Assembly: GCA_038210595.1 (NCBI GenBank)
Contig: JBBQWN010000011.1
Span: 21,990 to 85,989, forward strand
Direction of reading: 5' to 3'
Length of the DNA stretch: 64,000 nt
Source: Glacieibacterium sp038210595
Lineage (GTDB): Bacteria > Pseudomonadota > Alphaproteobacteria > Sphingomonadales > Sphingomonadaceae
Made by a program: the position numbers and the translations under genes. Positions 8,345 through 18,000 of the stretch are shown here, one piece after another. How positions within the stretch are numbered: the stretch's first letter is position 1; each line of letters begins with the position of its first letter. The notes beneath the pieces were generated by a model. It searched no databases. It was given only the letters and a program-made list of their open reading frames with translations, and was not told the DNA's origin.

Positions 8345-8373
8345 TTGCCACCGCGCCGCGCCGCCGCTATCGC
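8345..8373 (+). promoter_or_regulatory. candidate sigma-70-type promoter of acpP
   Basis: TTGCCA (8345-8350) and TATCGC (8368-8373) have a 17-base spacer. The predicted transcript would start near 8380, giving a leader of about 47 bases before the acpP ATG. A separate promoter for acpP would fit the high demand for acyl carrier protein relative to the other fab products. Confidence 0.45.
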
Positions 8374-8426
8374 CTAGTGCCAACAAATCGGGACGCGCGC
8401 GTCCTCGTAATCGGGAGAGGAATATC

Positions 8427-8666
8427 ATGAGCGACGTCGCCGACCGCGTGAAGAAGATCGTTGTCGAGCATCTCGGTGTCGACGCCGACAAGGTGACCGA
8501 AGACGCCAGCTTCATCGACGATCTCGGTGCCGACAGTCTCGACACGGTCGAGCTGGTCATGGCGTTCGAGGAAGAATTCGGGGTGGAAATTCCCGATGAC
8601 GCCGCTGAGAAGATCCTGACCGTCAAGGACGCCATCGGCTTCATCGAGACCAACGCCGCCGCCTGA
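8427..8666 (+). CDS. acpP: acyl carrier protein
   Basis: A 79-residue, very acidic protein matching primary-metabolism acyl carrier proteins over its whole length. Ser37 in the GADSLDTVELVMAFEEEF motif is the attachment site of 4'-phosphopantetheine, through which growing acyl chains are carried between the Fab enzymes. ATG at 8427 is preceded by a GGGAGAGGAA ribosome site. It lies between fabG and fabF, the classic order. A strong intrinsic terminator follows 46 bases after the stop codon, so much of the transcript probably ends here. Confidence 0.97.
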   Translation: MSDVADRVKKIVVEHLGVDADKVTEDASFIDDLGADSLDTVELVMAFEEEFGVEIPDDAAEKILTVKDAIGFIETNAAA

Positions 8667-8711
8667 TGCGCGGTGCGCTTGTGCACATGGACGGGGCCAG
8701 CCCCGGGCAAT

Positions 8712-8742
8712 AACGGCTCCCCGTTCAGCGGGGAGCCGTTTT
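8712..8742 (+). terminator. intrinsic terminator between acpP and fabF
   Basis: A perfect 12-base-pair stem, AACGGCTCCCCG pairing with CGGGGAGCCGTT, surrounds the five-base loop TTCAG and runs into a short T tract. The structure should stop part of the transcription leaving acpP. No convincing promoter lies between it and fabF, so fabF expression would rely on read-through. Confidence 0.85.
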
Positions 8743-8779
8743 GCTTGGAAGCCTGGCCCGGATTGGAAGGAGAACGCGG

Positions 8780-10042
8780 ATGCGCCGCGTCGTCATCACC
8801 GGCCTCGGAATGGTCACCCCCCTCGGCAGCGATGTCGAAACCGTGTGGGCCAGCATCCTGGCGTCGAAGTCGGGCGCGGGGCGGATCACGCGCTTCGATC
8901 CCGAAGGCTACGCCTGCCAGATCGCCATGGAAGTAAAGCGCGGCGACGGCACCGGCGACACCTTCGACGCCGGCAAGCGCATCGACCACAAGGTCCAGCG
9001 CCAGGTCGACCCGTTCATCATCTACGGCATCGATGCCGCCGGCCAGGCGCTCGAGGATGCCGGCCTGACCGACATGACCGAGCAGCAGCGGTTCCGCGCC
9101 GGTTGCTCGATCGGCTCGGGCATCGGCGGCCTGCCGGGCATCGAGGAGGAGTCGGTGGTGCTGCACGAGCGCGGTCCGCGCCGCGTCTCGCCGCACTTTG
9201 TCCACGGCCGCCTGATCAATTTGATCTCGGGCCAGGTCAGCATCAAATACGGGCTGATGGGGCCGAACCACGCCGTCGTCACGGCGTGCTCGACCGGCGC
9301 GCATGCGATCGGCGACGCGGCGCGGATGATTGCGCTGGACGACGCCGATGTCATGCTGGCGGGCGGCAGCGAGGGCGCGATCTGCCCGCTCGGCATCGCC
9401 GGGTTCAGCCAGGCCCGCGCGCTGTCGACCGCGTTCAACGCCGAGCCGACCCGCGCCAGCCGCCCTTATGACAAGGACCGCGACGGCTTCGTCATGGGCG
9501 AAGGTGCCGGCGTCGTCTGCCTCGAGGAATACGAGCATGCCAAGGCGCGCGGCGCGAAGATCTATGGCGAGGTCATCGGCTACGGCCTGACCGGCGACGC
9601 CTATCACGTCACCGCGCCGCATCCGGAAGGGTCGGGCGCGTTCCGCTCGATGGAGATGGCGTTGCGCAAGGCGGGGCTGAACCCGTCCGACATCGACTAT
9701 ATCAACGCCCACGGCACCTCGACGCCGATGGGTGACGAGCTGGAGCTGGGTGCCGTCCGCCGCCTGTTCGGCAATGCCATCGCGACGGTCAGCATGTCGT
9801 CGACCAAGTCCGCCATCGGCCATCTGCTGGGCGGGGCGGGGGCGGTCGAATCGATCTTCTGCCTGCTGGCGATCCGCGACCAGATCGCGCCGCCGACGCT
9901 CAACCTCGACAATCCGTCGGATGGCTGCGCCGGGGTCGACCTGGTGCCGCATGTCGCCAAGCCGCGGGCGATCAAGGCGGTGCTCAACAATTCGTTCGGC
10001 TTCGGCGGCACCAATGCGACGCTGGTGATGCGGGCGGTTTGA
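8780..10042 (+). CDS. fabF: beta-ketoacyl-ACP synthase II
   Basis: FabF condenses malonyl-ACP with acyl-ACP in fatty acid elongation and acts on unsaturated chains. The 420-residue thiolase-fold enzyme has the nucleophile Cys170 in VVTACSTGAHA and the two active-site His residues in NAHGTSTPMGD (near 310) and KSAIGHLLGG (near 347), then the FGFGGTN loop near the C-terminus. ATG at 8780 has a GGAAGGAGAA ribosome site. It follows acpP across a terminator and is itself followed one base later by mltG. Confidence 0.95.
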   Translation: MRRVVITGLGMVTPLGSDVETVWASILASKSGAGRITRFDPEGYACQIAMEVKRGDGTGDTFDAGKRIDHKVQRQVDPFIIYGIDAAGQALEDAGLTDMTEQQRFRAGCSIGSGIGGLPGIEEESVVLHERGPRRVSPHFVHGRLINLISGQVSIKYGLMGPNHAVVTACSTGAHAIGDAARMIALDDADVMLAGGSEGAICPLGIAGFSQARALSTAFNAEPTRASRPYDKDRDGFVMGEGAGVVCLEEYEHAKARGAKIYGEVIGYGLTGDAYHVTAPHPEGSGAFRSMEMALRKAGLNPSDIDYINAHGTSTPMGDELELGAVRRLFGNAIATVSMSSTKSAIGHLLGGAGAVESIFCLLAIRDQIAPPTLNLDNPSDGCAGVDLVPHVAKPRAIKAVLNNSFGFGGTNATLVMRAV

Positions 10043-10043
10043 G

Positions 10044-11015
10044 ATGAGGCTGGGGCGCGCCGCGGTCGTCTTTGCCGCGCTGCTGCTGCTGCTCGGCGTG
10101 CCGTTGCTGTTCGCACCGTGGTTCGGCGGCCCGGACAAGCCGCTCCGGACCGTCGACGTGACCATCCCCGCCGGTGCCTCGCTGGGCGTTGCCGCAAAGC
10201 GGCTGGAGGATGCCGGGCTGATCAGCGATGACCGGCAGTTCCGCGTGCTGGCGCGGCTGCTGGGCGGCGGCAAGCCGGTCAAGGCGGGCGTCTACCGCCT
10301 CGCCCGCGGCGACGGCTGGGGGCATTACCTGCAAAAGCTTCAGGTCGCCGACGTCATCAGCTTTCGCATCACCATTCCCGAAGGCTGGCCGGCCGTGCTC
10401 GTCGTCGACCGGCTGATGGCGGAGACGCGGCTGAAGGGCGAACTCAAGGCCCCCGACGAAGGCACGGTGCTGCCCGACACCTACGACTTCCAGGCGGGCG
10501 AGCCGCGCGCCGCGGTGCTGAAGCGGATGCAGGGCGCGATGACCCGGACGCTGGCGGACCTGTGGAAGACGCGCACCCCGGCGAGCGTCGTCAAGACACC
10601 GAAGGAGGCGATCATCCTCGCCTCGATCGTCGAGAAGGAGACCGGCAAGGCCAGCGAGCGCCGGCTGGTCGCCGGGGTCTACAGCAACCGGCTGAAGCAG
10701 GGCATCAAGCTGGATGCCGATCCGACGGTGATCTACCCCTCGACCAAGGGCCGGCCGCTGGGCCGCCGCATCCGGCAGAGCGAGCTGAAGGCCGACAACG
10801 GCTACAACACCTATCTGAAGCCCGGGCTGCCGGCCGGTCCGATCGCCAATCCGGGGCGGGCGGCGATCGCCGCGGTGCTGGACCCGGCGGCGACCAAGGC
10901 GTTGTACTTTGTCGCCGATGGCAGCGGGGGTCATGTCTTTGCCGATACTTTGGCTGAGCATAATGCCAACGTTGCCAAGTGGTTCGCGCTGCGCCGCAGC
11001 CGGGGCGAGATGTGA
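10044..11015 (+). CDS. mltG: endolytic peptidoglycan transglycosylase
   Basis: MltG cuts nascent glycan strands at the inner membrane and so sets where chain growth ends. The 323-residue protein has one N-terminal membrane anchor (residues about 5-25), a LysM-like part (VTIPAGASLGVAAKRLEDAG) and the YceG-like catalytic domain. ILASIVEKETG contains the catalytic Glu, near residue 197, and DPTVIYPS and PGLPAGPIANPG are conserved. Its ATG is one base after the fabF stop, an arrangement seen in many proteobacteria. The stop overlaps the next gene's GTG. Confidence 0.93.
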   Translation: MRLGRAAVVFAALLLLLGVPLLFAPWFGGPDKPLRTVDVTIPAGASLGVAAKRLEDAGLISDDRQFRVLARLLGGGKPVKAGVYRLARGDGWGHYLQKLQVADVISFRITIPEGWPAVLVVDRLMAETRLKGELKAPDEGTVLPDTYDFQAGEPRAAVLKRMQGAMTRTLADLWKTRTPASVVKTPKEAIILASIVEKETGKASERRLVAGVYSNRLKQGIKLDADPTVIYPSTKGRPLGRRIRQSELKADNGYNTYLKPGLPAGPIANPGRAAIAAVLDPAATKALYFVADGSGGHVFADTLAEHNANVAKWFALRRSRGEM

Positions 11016-11554
11016 GGCTGATCATCCGGCTGGTGGCGCTGGCGGCATTGGCGATTATCGTGGGATTTGTGTGGTTTACGCTGACGCTCGCGCCGCCGGC
11101 GGCGCTGTCGGCGCGGACCGATGCGGTGGTCGTGCTGACCGGCGGGGCGGGGCGGTTGCAGCGTGGTGTCGACGTGATGGCAGCCGGTGCCGCAAGACGC
11201 ATGCTGGTCTCGGGGGTCGCGGCCGGTGTCACCGACGCGGCGCTGGCCCGCGAGGTCAAGGCCCCACCGGGCCTGTTCGTGCGCGACGTCGACCTGGGCT
11301 TCGAGGCGGTCGACACGCGGTCGAATGCCGAGGAGACCAGCGCCTGGATGGCCAAGCACAAGTTCCGCTCGCTGCGGCTGGTGACCACCGGCCAGCACAT
11401 GCGCCGCGCCCGGCTGGAGCTCGACGGGCGCCTGCCGGCCGGCGTCACCGTCATCGAGGACGGCGTCGCGGGCGACAACACCGCCGGCGGCCTGACGCGC
11501 GAGTATCTCAAGCTGGTGCTGCGCTGGGGCGCCAAGCATCTGGGCGTCCAGTGA
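11012..11554 (+). CDS. YdcF/ElyC/SanA-like DUF218 protein
   Basis: A 180-residue protein with one N-terminal transmembrane segment (residues about 3-22) and a DUF218 domain: DAVVVLTGGAGRLQRGVDV, then VDTRSNAEETSAWM and VTTGQHMRRARLEL. Relatives such as ElyC and SanA influence envelope integrity and lipid-carrier use in peptidoglycan and surface-polymer synthesis; the exact reaction is not established. GTG at 11012 forms a GTGA overlap with the mltG stop, and the gene ends in another GTGA overlap with the acyltransferase gene. The position in an envelope operon agrees with a periplasm-facing role. Confidence 0.82.
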   Translation: MRLIIRLVALAALAIIVGFVWFTLTLAPPAALSARTDAVVVLTGGAGRLQRGVDVMAAGAARRMLVSGVAAGVTDAALAREVKAPPGLFVRDVDLGFEAVDTRSNAEETSAWMAKHKFRSLRLVTTGQHMRRARLELDGRLPAGVTVIEDGVAGDNTAGGLTREYLKLVLRWGAKHLGVQ

Positions 11555-12240
11555 CCGCGCTCCTGCGCTCGCTGCTGTTCACGGCCGCCTTCTATCTCGG
11601 CTCGGTGCCGATCGTCGCCGGGGCCGCACTGGTCGCGCCGCTGTCGCGCCCGGCGCTGCGTTTCATGTCTAAACTATGGTCGCGCTGGTTCGTGTGGACC
11701 GCGCGCGTGCTGCTCGGCGTCCACCTGAAGGTCGAGGGCCAAGTCCCTCAGAACGCTGTGATCGTCGCCGCCAAGCACCAGTCGGCCTATGAGACGATCC
11801 TGGTCCTCTACCTGTTCGACGATCCGGCGACGGTGATGAAAGCGGAGCTGCTGAAGATTCCGGTGTGGGGCTATGTCGCGCGCCGCCAGGGCACCATCCC
11901 GATCGACCGCGACGCGTCGGTGAACGCGATGCGGACGATGATGCGCGCCGCCCAGGCCGCCAAGGCGGCCGACCGCCCGGTGGTGATCTTCGTCGAGGGC
12001 ACGCGCGTGCCATGGGGCGAGCGGCCGCCGATCAAGCCCGGCTTCGTCGGCCTGTACCGCACGCTGAAGCTGCCGGTGGTCCCGGTGGCGCTCGACAGCG
12101 GGCGGATCTGGCCCAAGGGTCTGGTCAAATATCCGGGCACCATCACGCTGCGGTTCGGCGCGGAAATCCCGCCCGGCCTCGACCGCGACACCGTCGAGGC
12201 GCGGGTCCACGACGCGATCAACGAACTGGTGCCGGCATGA
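11551..12240 (+). CDS. plsC: 1-acyl-sn-glycerol-3-phosphate acyltransferase (PlsC-like)
   Basis: A 229-residue membrane-associated acyltransferase expected to turn lysophosphatidic acid into phosphatidic acid. An N-terminal hydrophobic region precedes AKHQSAYETI, where the usual H-x4-D motif appears as H-x4-E, a variant I know from alphaproteobacterial members. Later blocks are GTIPIDRD (motif II), FVEGTRVPWG (motif III, normally FPEGTR) and LPVVPVALDSG (motif IV). The GTG start lies inside the upstream stop (GTGA), and the stop overlaps the next gene (ATGA), so translation of the set is probably coupled. The genome may hold another PlsC, so the symbol is tentative. Confidence 0.85.
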   Translation: MTALLRSLLFTAAFYLGSVPIVAGAALVAPLSRPALRFMSKLWSRWFVWTARVLLGVHLKVEGQVPQNAVIVAAKHQSAYETILVLYLFDDPATVMKAELLKIPVWGYVARRQGTIPIDRDASVNAMRTMMRAAQAAKAADRPVVIFVEGTRVPWGERPPIKPGFVGLYRTLKLPVVPVALDSGRIWPKGLVKYPGTITLRFGAEIPPGLDRDTVEARVHDAINELVPA

Positions 12241-13181
12241 GGCGGTTTCCGCTGTGGCTGACGATCGTGCCGCTGGTGCTGGCGGTCGGCGGCTATTGGT
12301 GGGCGTGGACGGGCTGGAAGGACGACTTCCGCGCCGAGATCGCGCGGGTGCTGCCCGGCGTGCCCGTCACCATCGGCGGCTTCCCGTACCGGATGGAGGC
12401 GGAGGTCGGCAGGCCCCGGCTGGCAGCCCGCGGCGACGTCACCGCGACGGCATCGGCGGCGCGCGCTGTCCTCAACCGCGGCCCGTGGCAGCGCCAGCTG
12501 ACGATCATCCGCAGCGTCGCGCCGCGACTGAGTGCGGCCATCCCCGCGCTCACCGGTTCCGGTGTCGCCATCGCCGCGCCGTCGGCGGAAACCAGCCTGC
12601 ACATTGAGGCCGGGCGCATCGTCCGCCTGTCGACCGTGCTGACCGGCGCGACGGCCGACCTGCAAGTGCTCGGCGTGCCGCTGACCGCGCGCACCCTCGA
12701 GCTCCACTTTCGCGAGACGCCGGGCCGCAGCGCCGAGGCGTGGTCGCCGACGCTGCCGGAGCGCGCGCAGCTCGTGGTGGCGGGGGAGGGCGTCAAGACC
12801 GCGTCCGGGGCTCCGCTGACGCTCGCCGCCGACCTGCGCGTCACCGGCCCGGCGCGGCTGACCAGCTACGCCGCCTGGGCCGACAAGGGCAGTGTCGAGA
12901 TTCGCAACCTGACCTTGGGCGATGCGGCGGGCGAGGTGCTGCGCCTGAATGCGACGCTGGTCGCCAGCGGCGGCGTGCCGCATGTTACGGGCACGATGCT
13001 GACCGCCTGCCCGGCGACCGTGCGCGCCGCGATGACGGGAACGCGGGTCAGCGAGCAGCGGCTGCGGCTGCCGGTCCAGCTGGCGCTCGGCGGCACGCCC
13101 GGCGCGTGGCGGCTGACCGGCGTGCCCGAACCCGGCCGCCCGGTCCGCGCCCAGCAACCGCCGTGCCCGGTGCTGCGCTGA
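12237..13181 (+). CDS. DUF2125 domain-containing protein
   Basis: A 314-residue protein with one N-terminal transmembrane or signal segment (LWLTIVPLVLAVGGYWWAW) and a large beta-rich body matching the pattern of the alphaproteobacterial DUF2125 family, including GFPYRMEAEV near residue 45. The function of the family is unknown; the topology places most of the chain in the periplasm. It is the last gene of the fabF-mltG-YdcF-plsC string, joined by an ATGA overlap, which suggests an envelope or lipid role. A long inverted repeat begins eight bases after its stop codon. Confidence 0.75.
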   Translation: MRRFPLWLTIVPLVLAVGGYWWAWTGWKDDFRAEIARVLPGVPVTIGGFPYRMEAEVGRPRLAARGDVTATASAARAVLNRGPWQRQLTIIRSVAPRLSAAIPALTGSGVAIAAPSAETSLHIEAGRIVRLSTVLTGATADLQVLGVPLTARTLELHFRETPGRSAEAWSPTLPERAQLVVAGEGVKTASGAPLTLAADLRVTGPARLTSYAAWADKGSVEIRNLTLGDAAGEVLRLNATLVASGGVPHVTGTMLTACPATVRAAMTGTRVSEQRLRLPVQLALGGTPGAWRLTGVPEPGRPVRAQQPPCPVLR

Positions 13182-13189
13182 ATCGCCCC

Positions 13190-13275
13190 TCGCGGCTTCG
13201 CGGCTTCGCGTGAACCCATTGACCGGTCGCCGGGTTTAGGGCCTCGATGGTTCACGCGAAGCCGCGAAGCCGCGA
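13190..13275. repeat. 27-base perfect inverted repeat, REP-like
   Basis: The left arm 13190-13216 and the right arm 13249-13275 are exact reverse complements, separated by 32 bases. Each arm contains a short tandem unit, CGCGGCTTCG repeated. The element fills most of the gap between the DUF2125 and DUF1761 genes. It could form a very stable hairpin in RNA or a cruciform in DNA, but no T tract follows the right arm, so a simple intrinsic terminator is unlikely. I found no second copy in the window. Confidence 0.85.
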
Positions 13276-13299
13276 ACAACGTCAGGGACAGGGCCGCGC

Positions 13300-13704
13300 A
13301 TGATCTACATCGTCCAGAATTTCGTGCCGATTGCGGCGGCAACCTTCGCCGGCCTGGCGTTCGCGGCGTTGTGGTACGGCCTGCTCGGCCGCACCGGCGC
13401 GCCGACGGTCAAGCACTATACGCCGGGGCTGATCGTCAGCGACATCGTCGCCGAATTCTGGTTCGCCGCGATCCTGGCGGGCGCGCTGATCCTCGCGCCG
13501 GCCAAGGCCGACCCGTGGATCATGGCGGTCGGCACGGCGGTGGTGATCTGGATCGGCTTCATCGTGCCCGCGCTGGTGGTGACGCTCCGCCACCGCGGCG
13601 AGGACGGGCGGACATTGCTGCTCGACCTCGGCCACTGGCTCGGCGTCATGGTGGTGCAGGCGGTCGTGTTGCACCTGATCGGACTGACGCCGCCGCCGGT
13701 TTGA
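13300..13704 (+). CDS. DUF1761 family small membrane protein
   Basis: A 134-residue protein with four predicted transmembrane helices and little else. The FAALWYGLLGR segment after the first helix and the WIMAVGTAVVIWIGFIVPALV segment fit the DUF1761 family, for which no activity is known. ATG at 13300 follows the inverted repeat and has a weak CAGGGACAGGG ribosome site. It is co-directional with the following peptidase gene, nine to twenty-four bases away depending on that gene's start. Confidence 0.72.
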   Translation: MIYIVQNFVPIAAATFAGLAFAALWYGLLGRTGAPTVKHYTPGLIVSDIVAEFWFAAILAGALILAPAKADPWIMAVGTAVVIWIGFIVPALVVTLRHRGEDGRTLLLDLGHWLGVMVVQAVVLHLIGLTPPPV

Positions 13705-13728
13705 GGCGGGACAATGGGGGATGAGTGC

Positions 13729-15015
13729 ATGACGATCAGGCATCTGGCGGCGGCGGTGATCGCGACCGCGCTGCTCGGGGCGGCGCCGCCCGCAGGCAAG
13801 CCGCTCGACGCCATCGCGCGCGACTATGTGCGCCTGTCGCTTGAAGCCGGCGAGCGCGAACCCGAATATGTCGACGCTTATTATGGTCCGCCCGAATGGC
13901 AGGCGGCGGCGAAGGCCCACCCCCGGACGGTCGCGACATTGCAGGCCGATGCGCGCGCCTTGCGGCTGCGGACCGAGGCGGTCGCGGCATCGCGCCTGAC
14001 GCCCCTGGAACAGCAGCGCCGCACCTTCCTGATCGGACAGTTGCAGGCGGCCGAGACCCGGCTGGCGATGCACGGCGGCAAGAAGTTCGCCTTCGACGAC
14101 GAGGCGCAGGGTCTGTTCGGCGTGCGGCCCGTACTGGCACCGCTGGCCAGCTATGACGCGACGCTGGCCGAGATCGAGAAGCTGGTTCCGGGCGATGGCC
14201 CCTTGTGGCAGCGCGTCGACAACTATCGCAACCGCTTCATCATTCCGGCGGCGAAGCTCGACGCGGTGATGCGCGCCGCGATCGCCGAGTGCCGGCGGCG
14301 GACGCTGGCGCATATCCCGCTGCCGGCGGACGAGAAATTCAGCCTTGAACTGGTCACCGGCAAGCCGTGGGGCGGCTATAATTATTACAAGGGCAACGAC
14401 ACCAGCCTGATCCAGGTCAATACCGACCTGCCGCAGTTCATCGACCGTGCCGTCGACCTCGGCTGCCACGAGGGCTATCCCGGCCACCACGTCTATAACC
14501 TGCTGCTGGAGCAGAATCTGGCGCGGGGCCGCGGCTGGGTCGAGTTCATGGTCTATCCGCTGTACGGGCCGCAGTCGCTGATCGCCGAAGGATCGGCGAA
14601 TTACGGCATCGAACTGGCGTTTCCGGGTGACGAGCGGGCCGCGTTCGAGTCGAAGGTGTTGTACCCGCTGGCCGGTCTCGACCCTGCCGAAGCGGTACGA
14701 TACGCGTCGCTCGGCACGGCGGTGCAGAAGCTGTCGGGCGCACGGTTCACAATCGCGCGCGACTATCTCGACGGGCGTATCGACCGGGCGCAGGCACTGG
14801 CGCTGGCGCAGCGCTATTCGCTGTTGTCGGTGGCGCGCGCGGAAAAGTCGCTCACCTTCGACGATCACTACCGCAGCTATGTCATCAACTATGGCCTCGG
14901 CCTCGACATGGTCCGCGATCACGTCGAGGCGGCGGGACCGGGCCAGGACGCACGCTGGGCCGAGATGGCGCGCATCCTGTCGCAGCCGACGACACCGGCC
15001 GACCTGACGCACTGA
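13729..15015 (+). CDS. exported DUF885 family metallopeptidase-like protein
   Basis: A 428-residue protein with a signal peptide (MTIRHLAAAVIATALLGAAP). The body has the zinc-ligand motif HEGYPGHH (residues about 247-254) of DUF885 proteins, a gluzincin-like group thought to be periplasmic carboxypeptidases or aminopeptidases, and a LIAEGSANYG segment that supplies the later Glu ligand. The substrate is unknown. ATG at 13729 was chosen for its signal peptide and GGGGGA ribosome site; an ATG at 13714 would add five residues. Confidence 0.82.
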   Translation: MTIRHLAAAVIATALLGAAPPAGKPLDAIARDYVRLSLEAGEREPEYVDAYYGPPEWQAAAKAHPRTVATLQADARALRLRTEAVAASRLTPLEQQRRTFLIGQLQAAETRLAMHGGKKFAFDDEAQGLFGVRPVLAPLASYDATLAEIEKLVPGDGPLWQRVDNYRNRFIIPAAKLDAVMRAAIAECRRRTLAHIPLPADEKFSLELVTGKPWGGYNYYKGNDTSLIQVNTDLPQFIDRAVDLGCHEGYPGHHVYNLLLEQNLARGRGWVEFMVYPLYGPQSLIAEGSANYGIELAFPGDERAAFESKVLYPLAGLDPAEAVRYASLGTAVQKLSGARFTIARDYLDGRIDRAQALALAQRYSLLSVARAEKSLTFDDHYRSYVINYGLGLDMVRDHVEAAGPGQDARWAEMARILSQPTTPADLTH

Positions 15016-15051
15016 CTTCCGCCGGAGCGCGGTGGCGGTTAAAGCGCGGAC

Positions 15052-18000
15052 ATGCCCAGCCTGATCGACGCCCGCGCCGCGCTCCGTCCCCTCCACCGTG
15101 CGCCGGAGCCGGAGGTGATGGCGCGGCTGCTGCCCGCGGCGACGCTCGATGGGCGGACGCGCGAGGCAGTCGAGAACCGGGCGATGGGGATGCTGGCGGA
15201 CCTGCGCGCGGCGCAGTCGACGGGGTGGGTCAACCGCTTCCTCATCCAGTACCGGCTGAACACGCAGGAGGGGATCGCGCTGCTGTCGCTCGCCGAGGCG
15301 TTCCTGCGCGTGCCGGACGCGGAGACCGCCGACCTTTTGATCGCCGACAAGATCGGCGGTGCGGACTGGGGGGCGCATCAGGGGCAGTCGGATTCGCTGC
15401 TGGTCAACTCGGCGACCTGGGGCCTGATGCTGACCCGCGCTGTGGTGGGGGAGGGCGGCCGCGCGTCGGTGCTGAAGCGCCTGATCAATCGCACCGGCGA
15501 ACCCTTTGTAAGGACTGCCGTCGGCGCGGCGATGCGGATGATGGGGCAGGTCTTCGTCATGGGCCGCACCATCGACGAGGCGATGGGGCGCGCCGCCGAG
15601 CCGGAGAACAAGGGCTTCACCGCCAGCTTCGACATGCTGGGCGAGGCGGCGCGGACCTATGAGGACGGCGCGCGATATTTCGACAGCTACATGGCGGCGA
15701 TCCGGGCGGTGGGCGCGTCGAAGCATGGCGTTGGCCATTCGATCTCGGTGAAGCTGTCGGCGCTGCATCCGCGCTACGAAACCGCGCACGCCGACACCTG
15801 CGTGCCGGCGCTGACCGACATGGCGCACGCGCTCGCCCGCGAGGCGGCGGCGGCGGGCATCGGCCTGACCATCGACGCGGAGGAGAGCGAGCGGCTGGAA
15901 ATGTCGCTCGACATCATCGGCGCGGTCGCCGCGATGCCGGACCTCTCCGGCTGGGACGGCTTCGGCATGGCGGCGCAGGCCTACGGCAAGCGGGCGACCG
16001 CGGTGATCGGCTGGGCGCAGGTGCTCGGGGCCGCGACGGGGCGGCGGCTGATGGTCCGGCTGGTCAAGGGGGCCTATTGGGACAGCGAGATCAAGCGGAC
16101 GCAGGAAGCCGGCCTGCCCGACTATCCGCTGTTCACGCGCAAGGCGGCGACCGACGTGTCGTACCTGGCGTGCGCGCGCGCCATGCTCGACGCGCCCAAC
16201 ATCCTGCCGGCGTTCGCCAGCCACAACGCGCTGACCGTCGCGACGATCATGGAGTGGGCGGGGACACGCCGCGACTTCGAGTTCCAGCGCCTGCACGGCA
16301 TGGGCGAGGGCCTGTTCGAGCGCGCCGTGCGCGAGCAGGGCTATCACTGCCGCACCTACGCGCCGGTCGGCGGGCACCGCGATTTGCTGGCGTATCTGGT
16401 CCGGCGGCTGCTGGAGAACGGCGCGAACTCCAGCTTCGTGCACCAGCTTGCCGATGCGTCGGTCAGCGATGCCGACCTGCTCGCCGATCCGGCGGTGAAG
16501 ATCGGCGCGGTCGGCGGCACGTCCCACCCGTCGATCCCGATGCCGCGCGCGATCTTCCCGGGGCGGCGCAATTCGGACGGCATCGACCTGGCGGAAGCCG
16601 GCACGCTGGCGCGCATCGCGAAGACGATCCATGACCGCGGGCCTCTGTGGATGGACGAAGCGGGCGCGCTGTTCGGCAAGCGCACCGAGATCAAGGACGC
16701 GCACGACCGGCATGCCAACACCGAGGCGACGCCGGCGGTGGCGGGCGTGAGCGCTGTCACCCGCGCCGTCGCCGCCGCGCACGCCGCCTTTCCCGGCTGG
16801 GCGCAGACCCCGGTCGAAGCCCGCGCCGCCATCCTCGAACGCCTCGCCGACCTGATGGAGGACCACCGCGACGAACTGATGGCGATCGCCGTCCACGAGG
16901 CGAAAAAGACCATCGGCGATGCGCTCGCCGAGGTCCGCGAGGCGGTCGATTTCTGCCGCTATTACGCGGATCTGGCGCGTGAGGATTTCGCCCCCGTGCT
17001 GCTCCCCGGCCCGACCGGCGAGCGCAACGAGCTCCGCCTCGAAGGCCGCGGCGTGTTCGCGTGCATCGCGCCGTGGAATTTTCCGCTGGCGATCTTCATC
17101 GGGCAGGTCGTCGCCGCGCTGGTCGCGGGCAACACCGTCGTCGCCAAGCCGGCCCCGCAGACGCCGCGCATCGCCGTCCGTGCGGTCGCGCTGGCACACG
17201 CGGCCGGGGTACCCGCGGACGCACTCCACATCGTCACCGGCGGCGCGGACGAAGGCCGCGCGCTGGTTGCCGACCCGCGCGTCATGGGCGTTGCGTTCAC
17301 CGGCTCGACCGCGACGGCGCGCAGCATCGCGCGCACGCTGCTGGAGGACGACAGCCGCCCGCTGGTGCCGCTGATCGCCGAGACGGGCGGCATCAACGCG
17401 ATGATCGTCGATTCGACCGCGCTGCCCGAGCAGGTGGTGGCGGACGTGGTGACCAGCGCCTTCCGCTCGGCCGGGCAGCGCTGCTCGGCGCTGCGCCTGT
17501 TGCTTTTGCAGGAGGATATCGCGGAGCGCACGCTCCACATGCTGGCCGGCGCGATGGACACCCTGGTGCTGGGCGAGGCGGGTGACCCGCGCACCGATGT
17601 CGGCCCGGTGATCGACGCTGCTGCCTGCGAGCGGCTGGAGACCTATCGCCAGTCGGCGAAGGCGCGCTGGATCCACGCGCTGGCGTCCGACAGTCCGGGC
17701 CTGGTGCCGCCGACCGCGATCCGCCTCGACCGCATCGGCGACCTGGGGCGCGAGTGGTTCGGCCCGATCCTCCACGTCGTCACCTGGAAAGCCGGCGAGC
17801 TCGACGCGACCATCGCCGCGGTCAACGCCAGCGGCTACGGCCTGACCATGGGGCTGCACAGCCGCATCGCCGGCACCGCCGAGCGGGTCGCGGCGGCGGC
17901 GCGCGTCGGCAACCTCTACGTCAACCGCTCGATGATCGGCGCGGTGGTCGGCAGCCAGCCGTTCGGCGGCGAGGGCCTGTCGGGCACCGGCTTCAAGGCC

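Noticed and set aside
7205..10282. A 1025-codon minus-strand frame across fabG, acpP and fabF.
   Set aside because: Composition is that of an antisense shadow and the plus strand encodes unmistakable fab genes.
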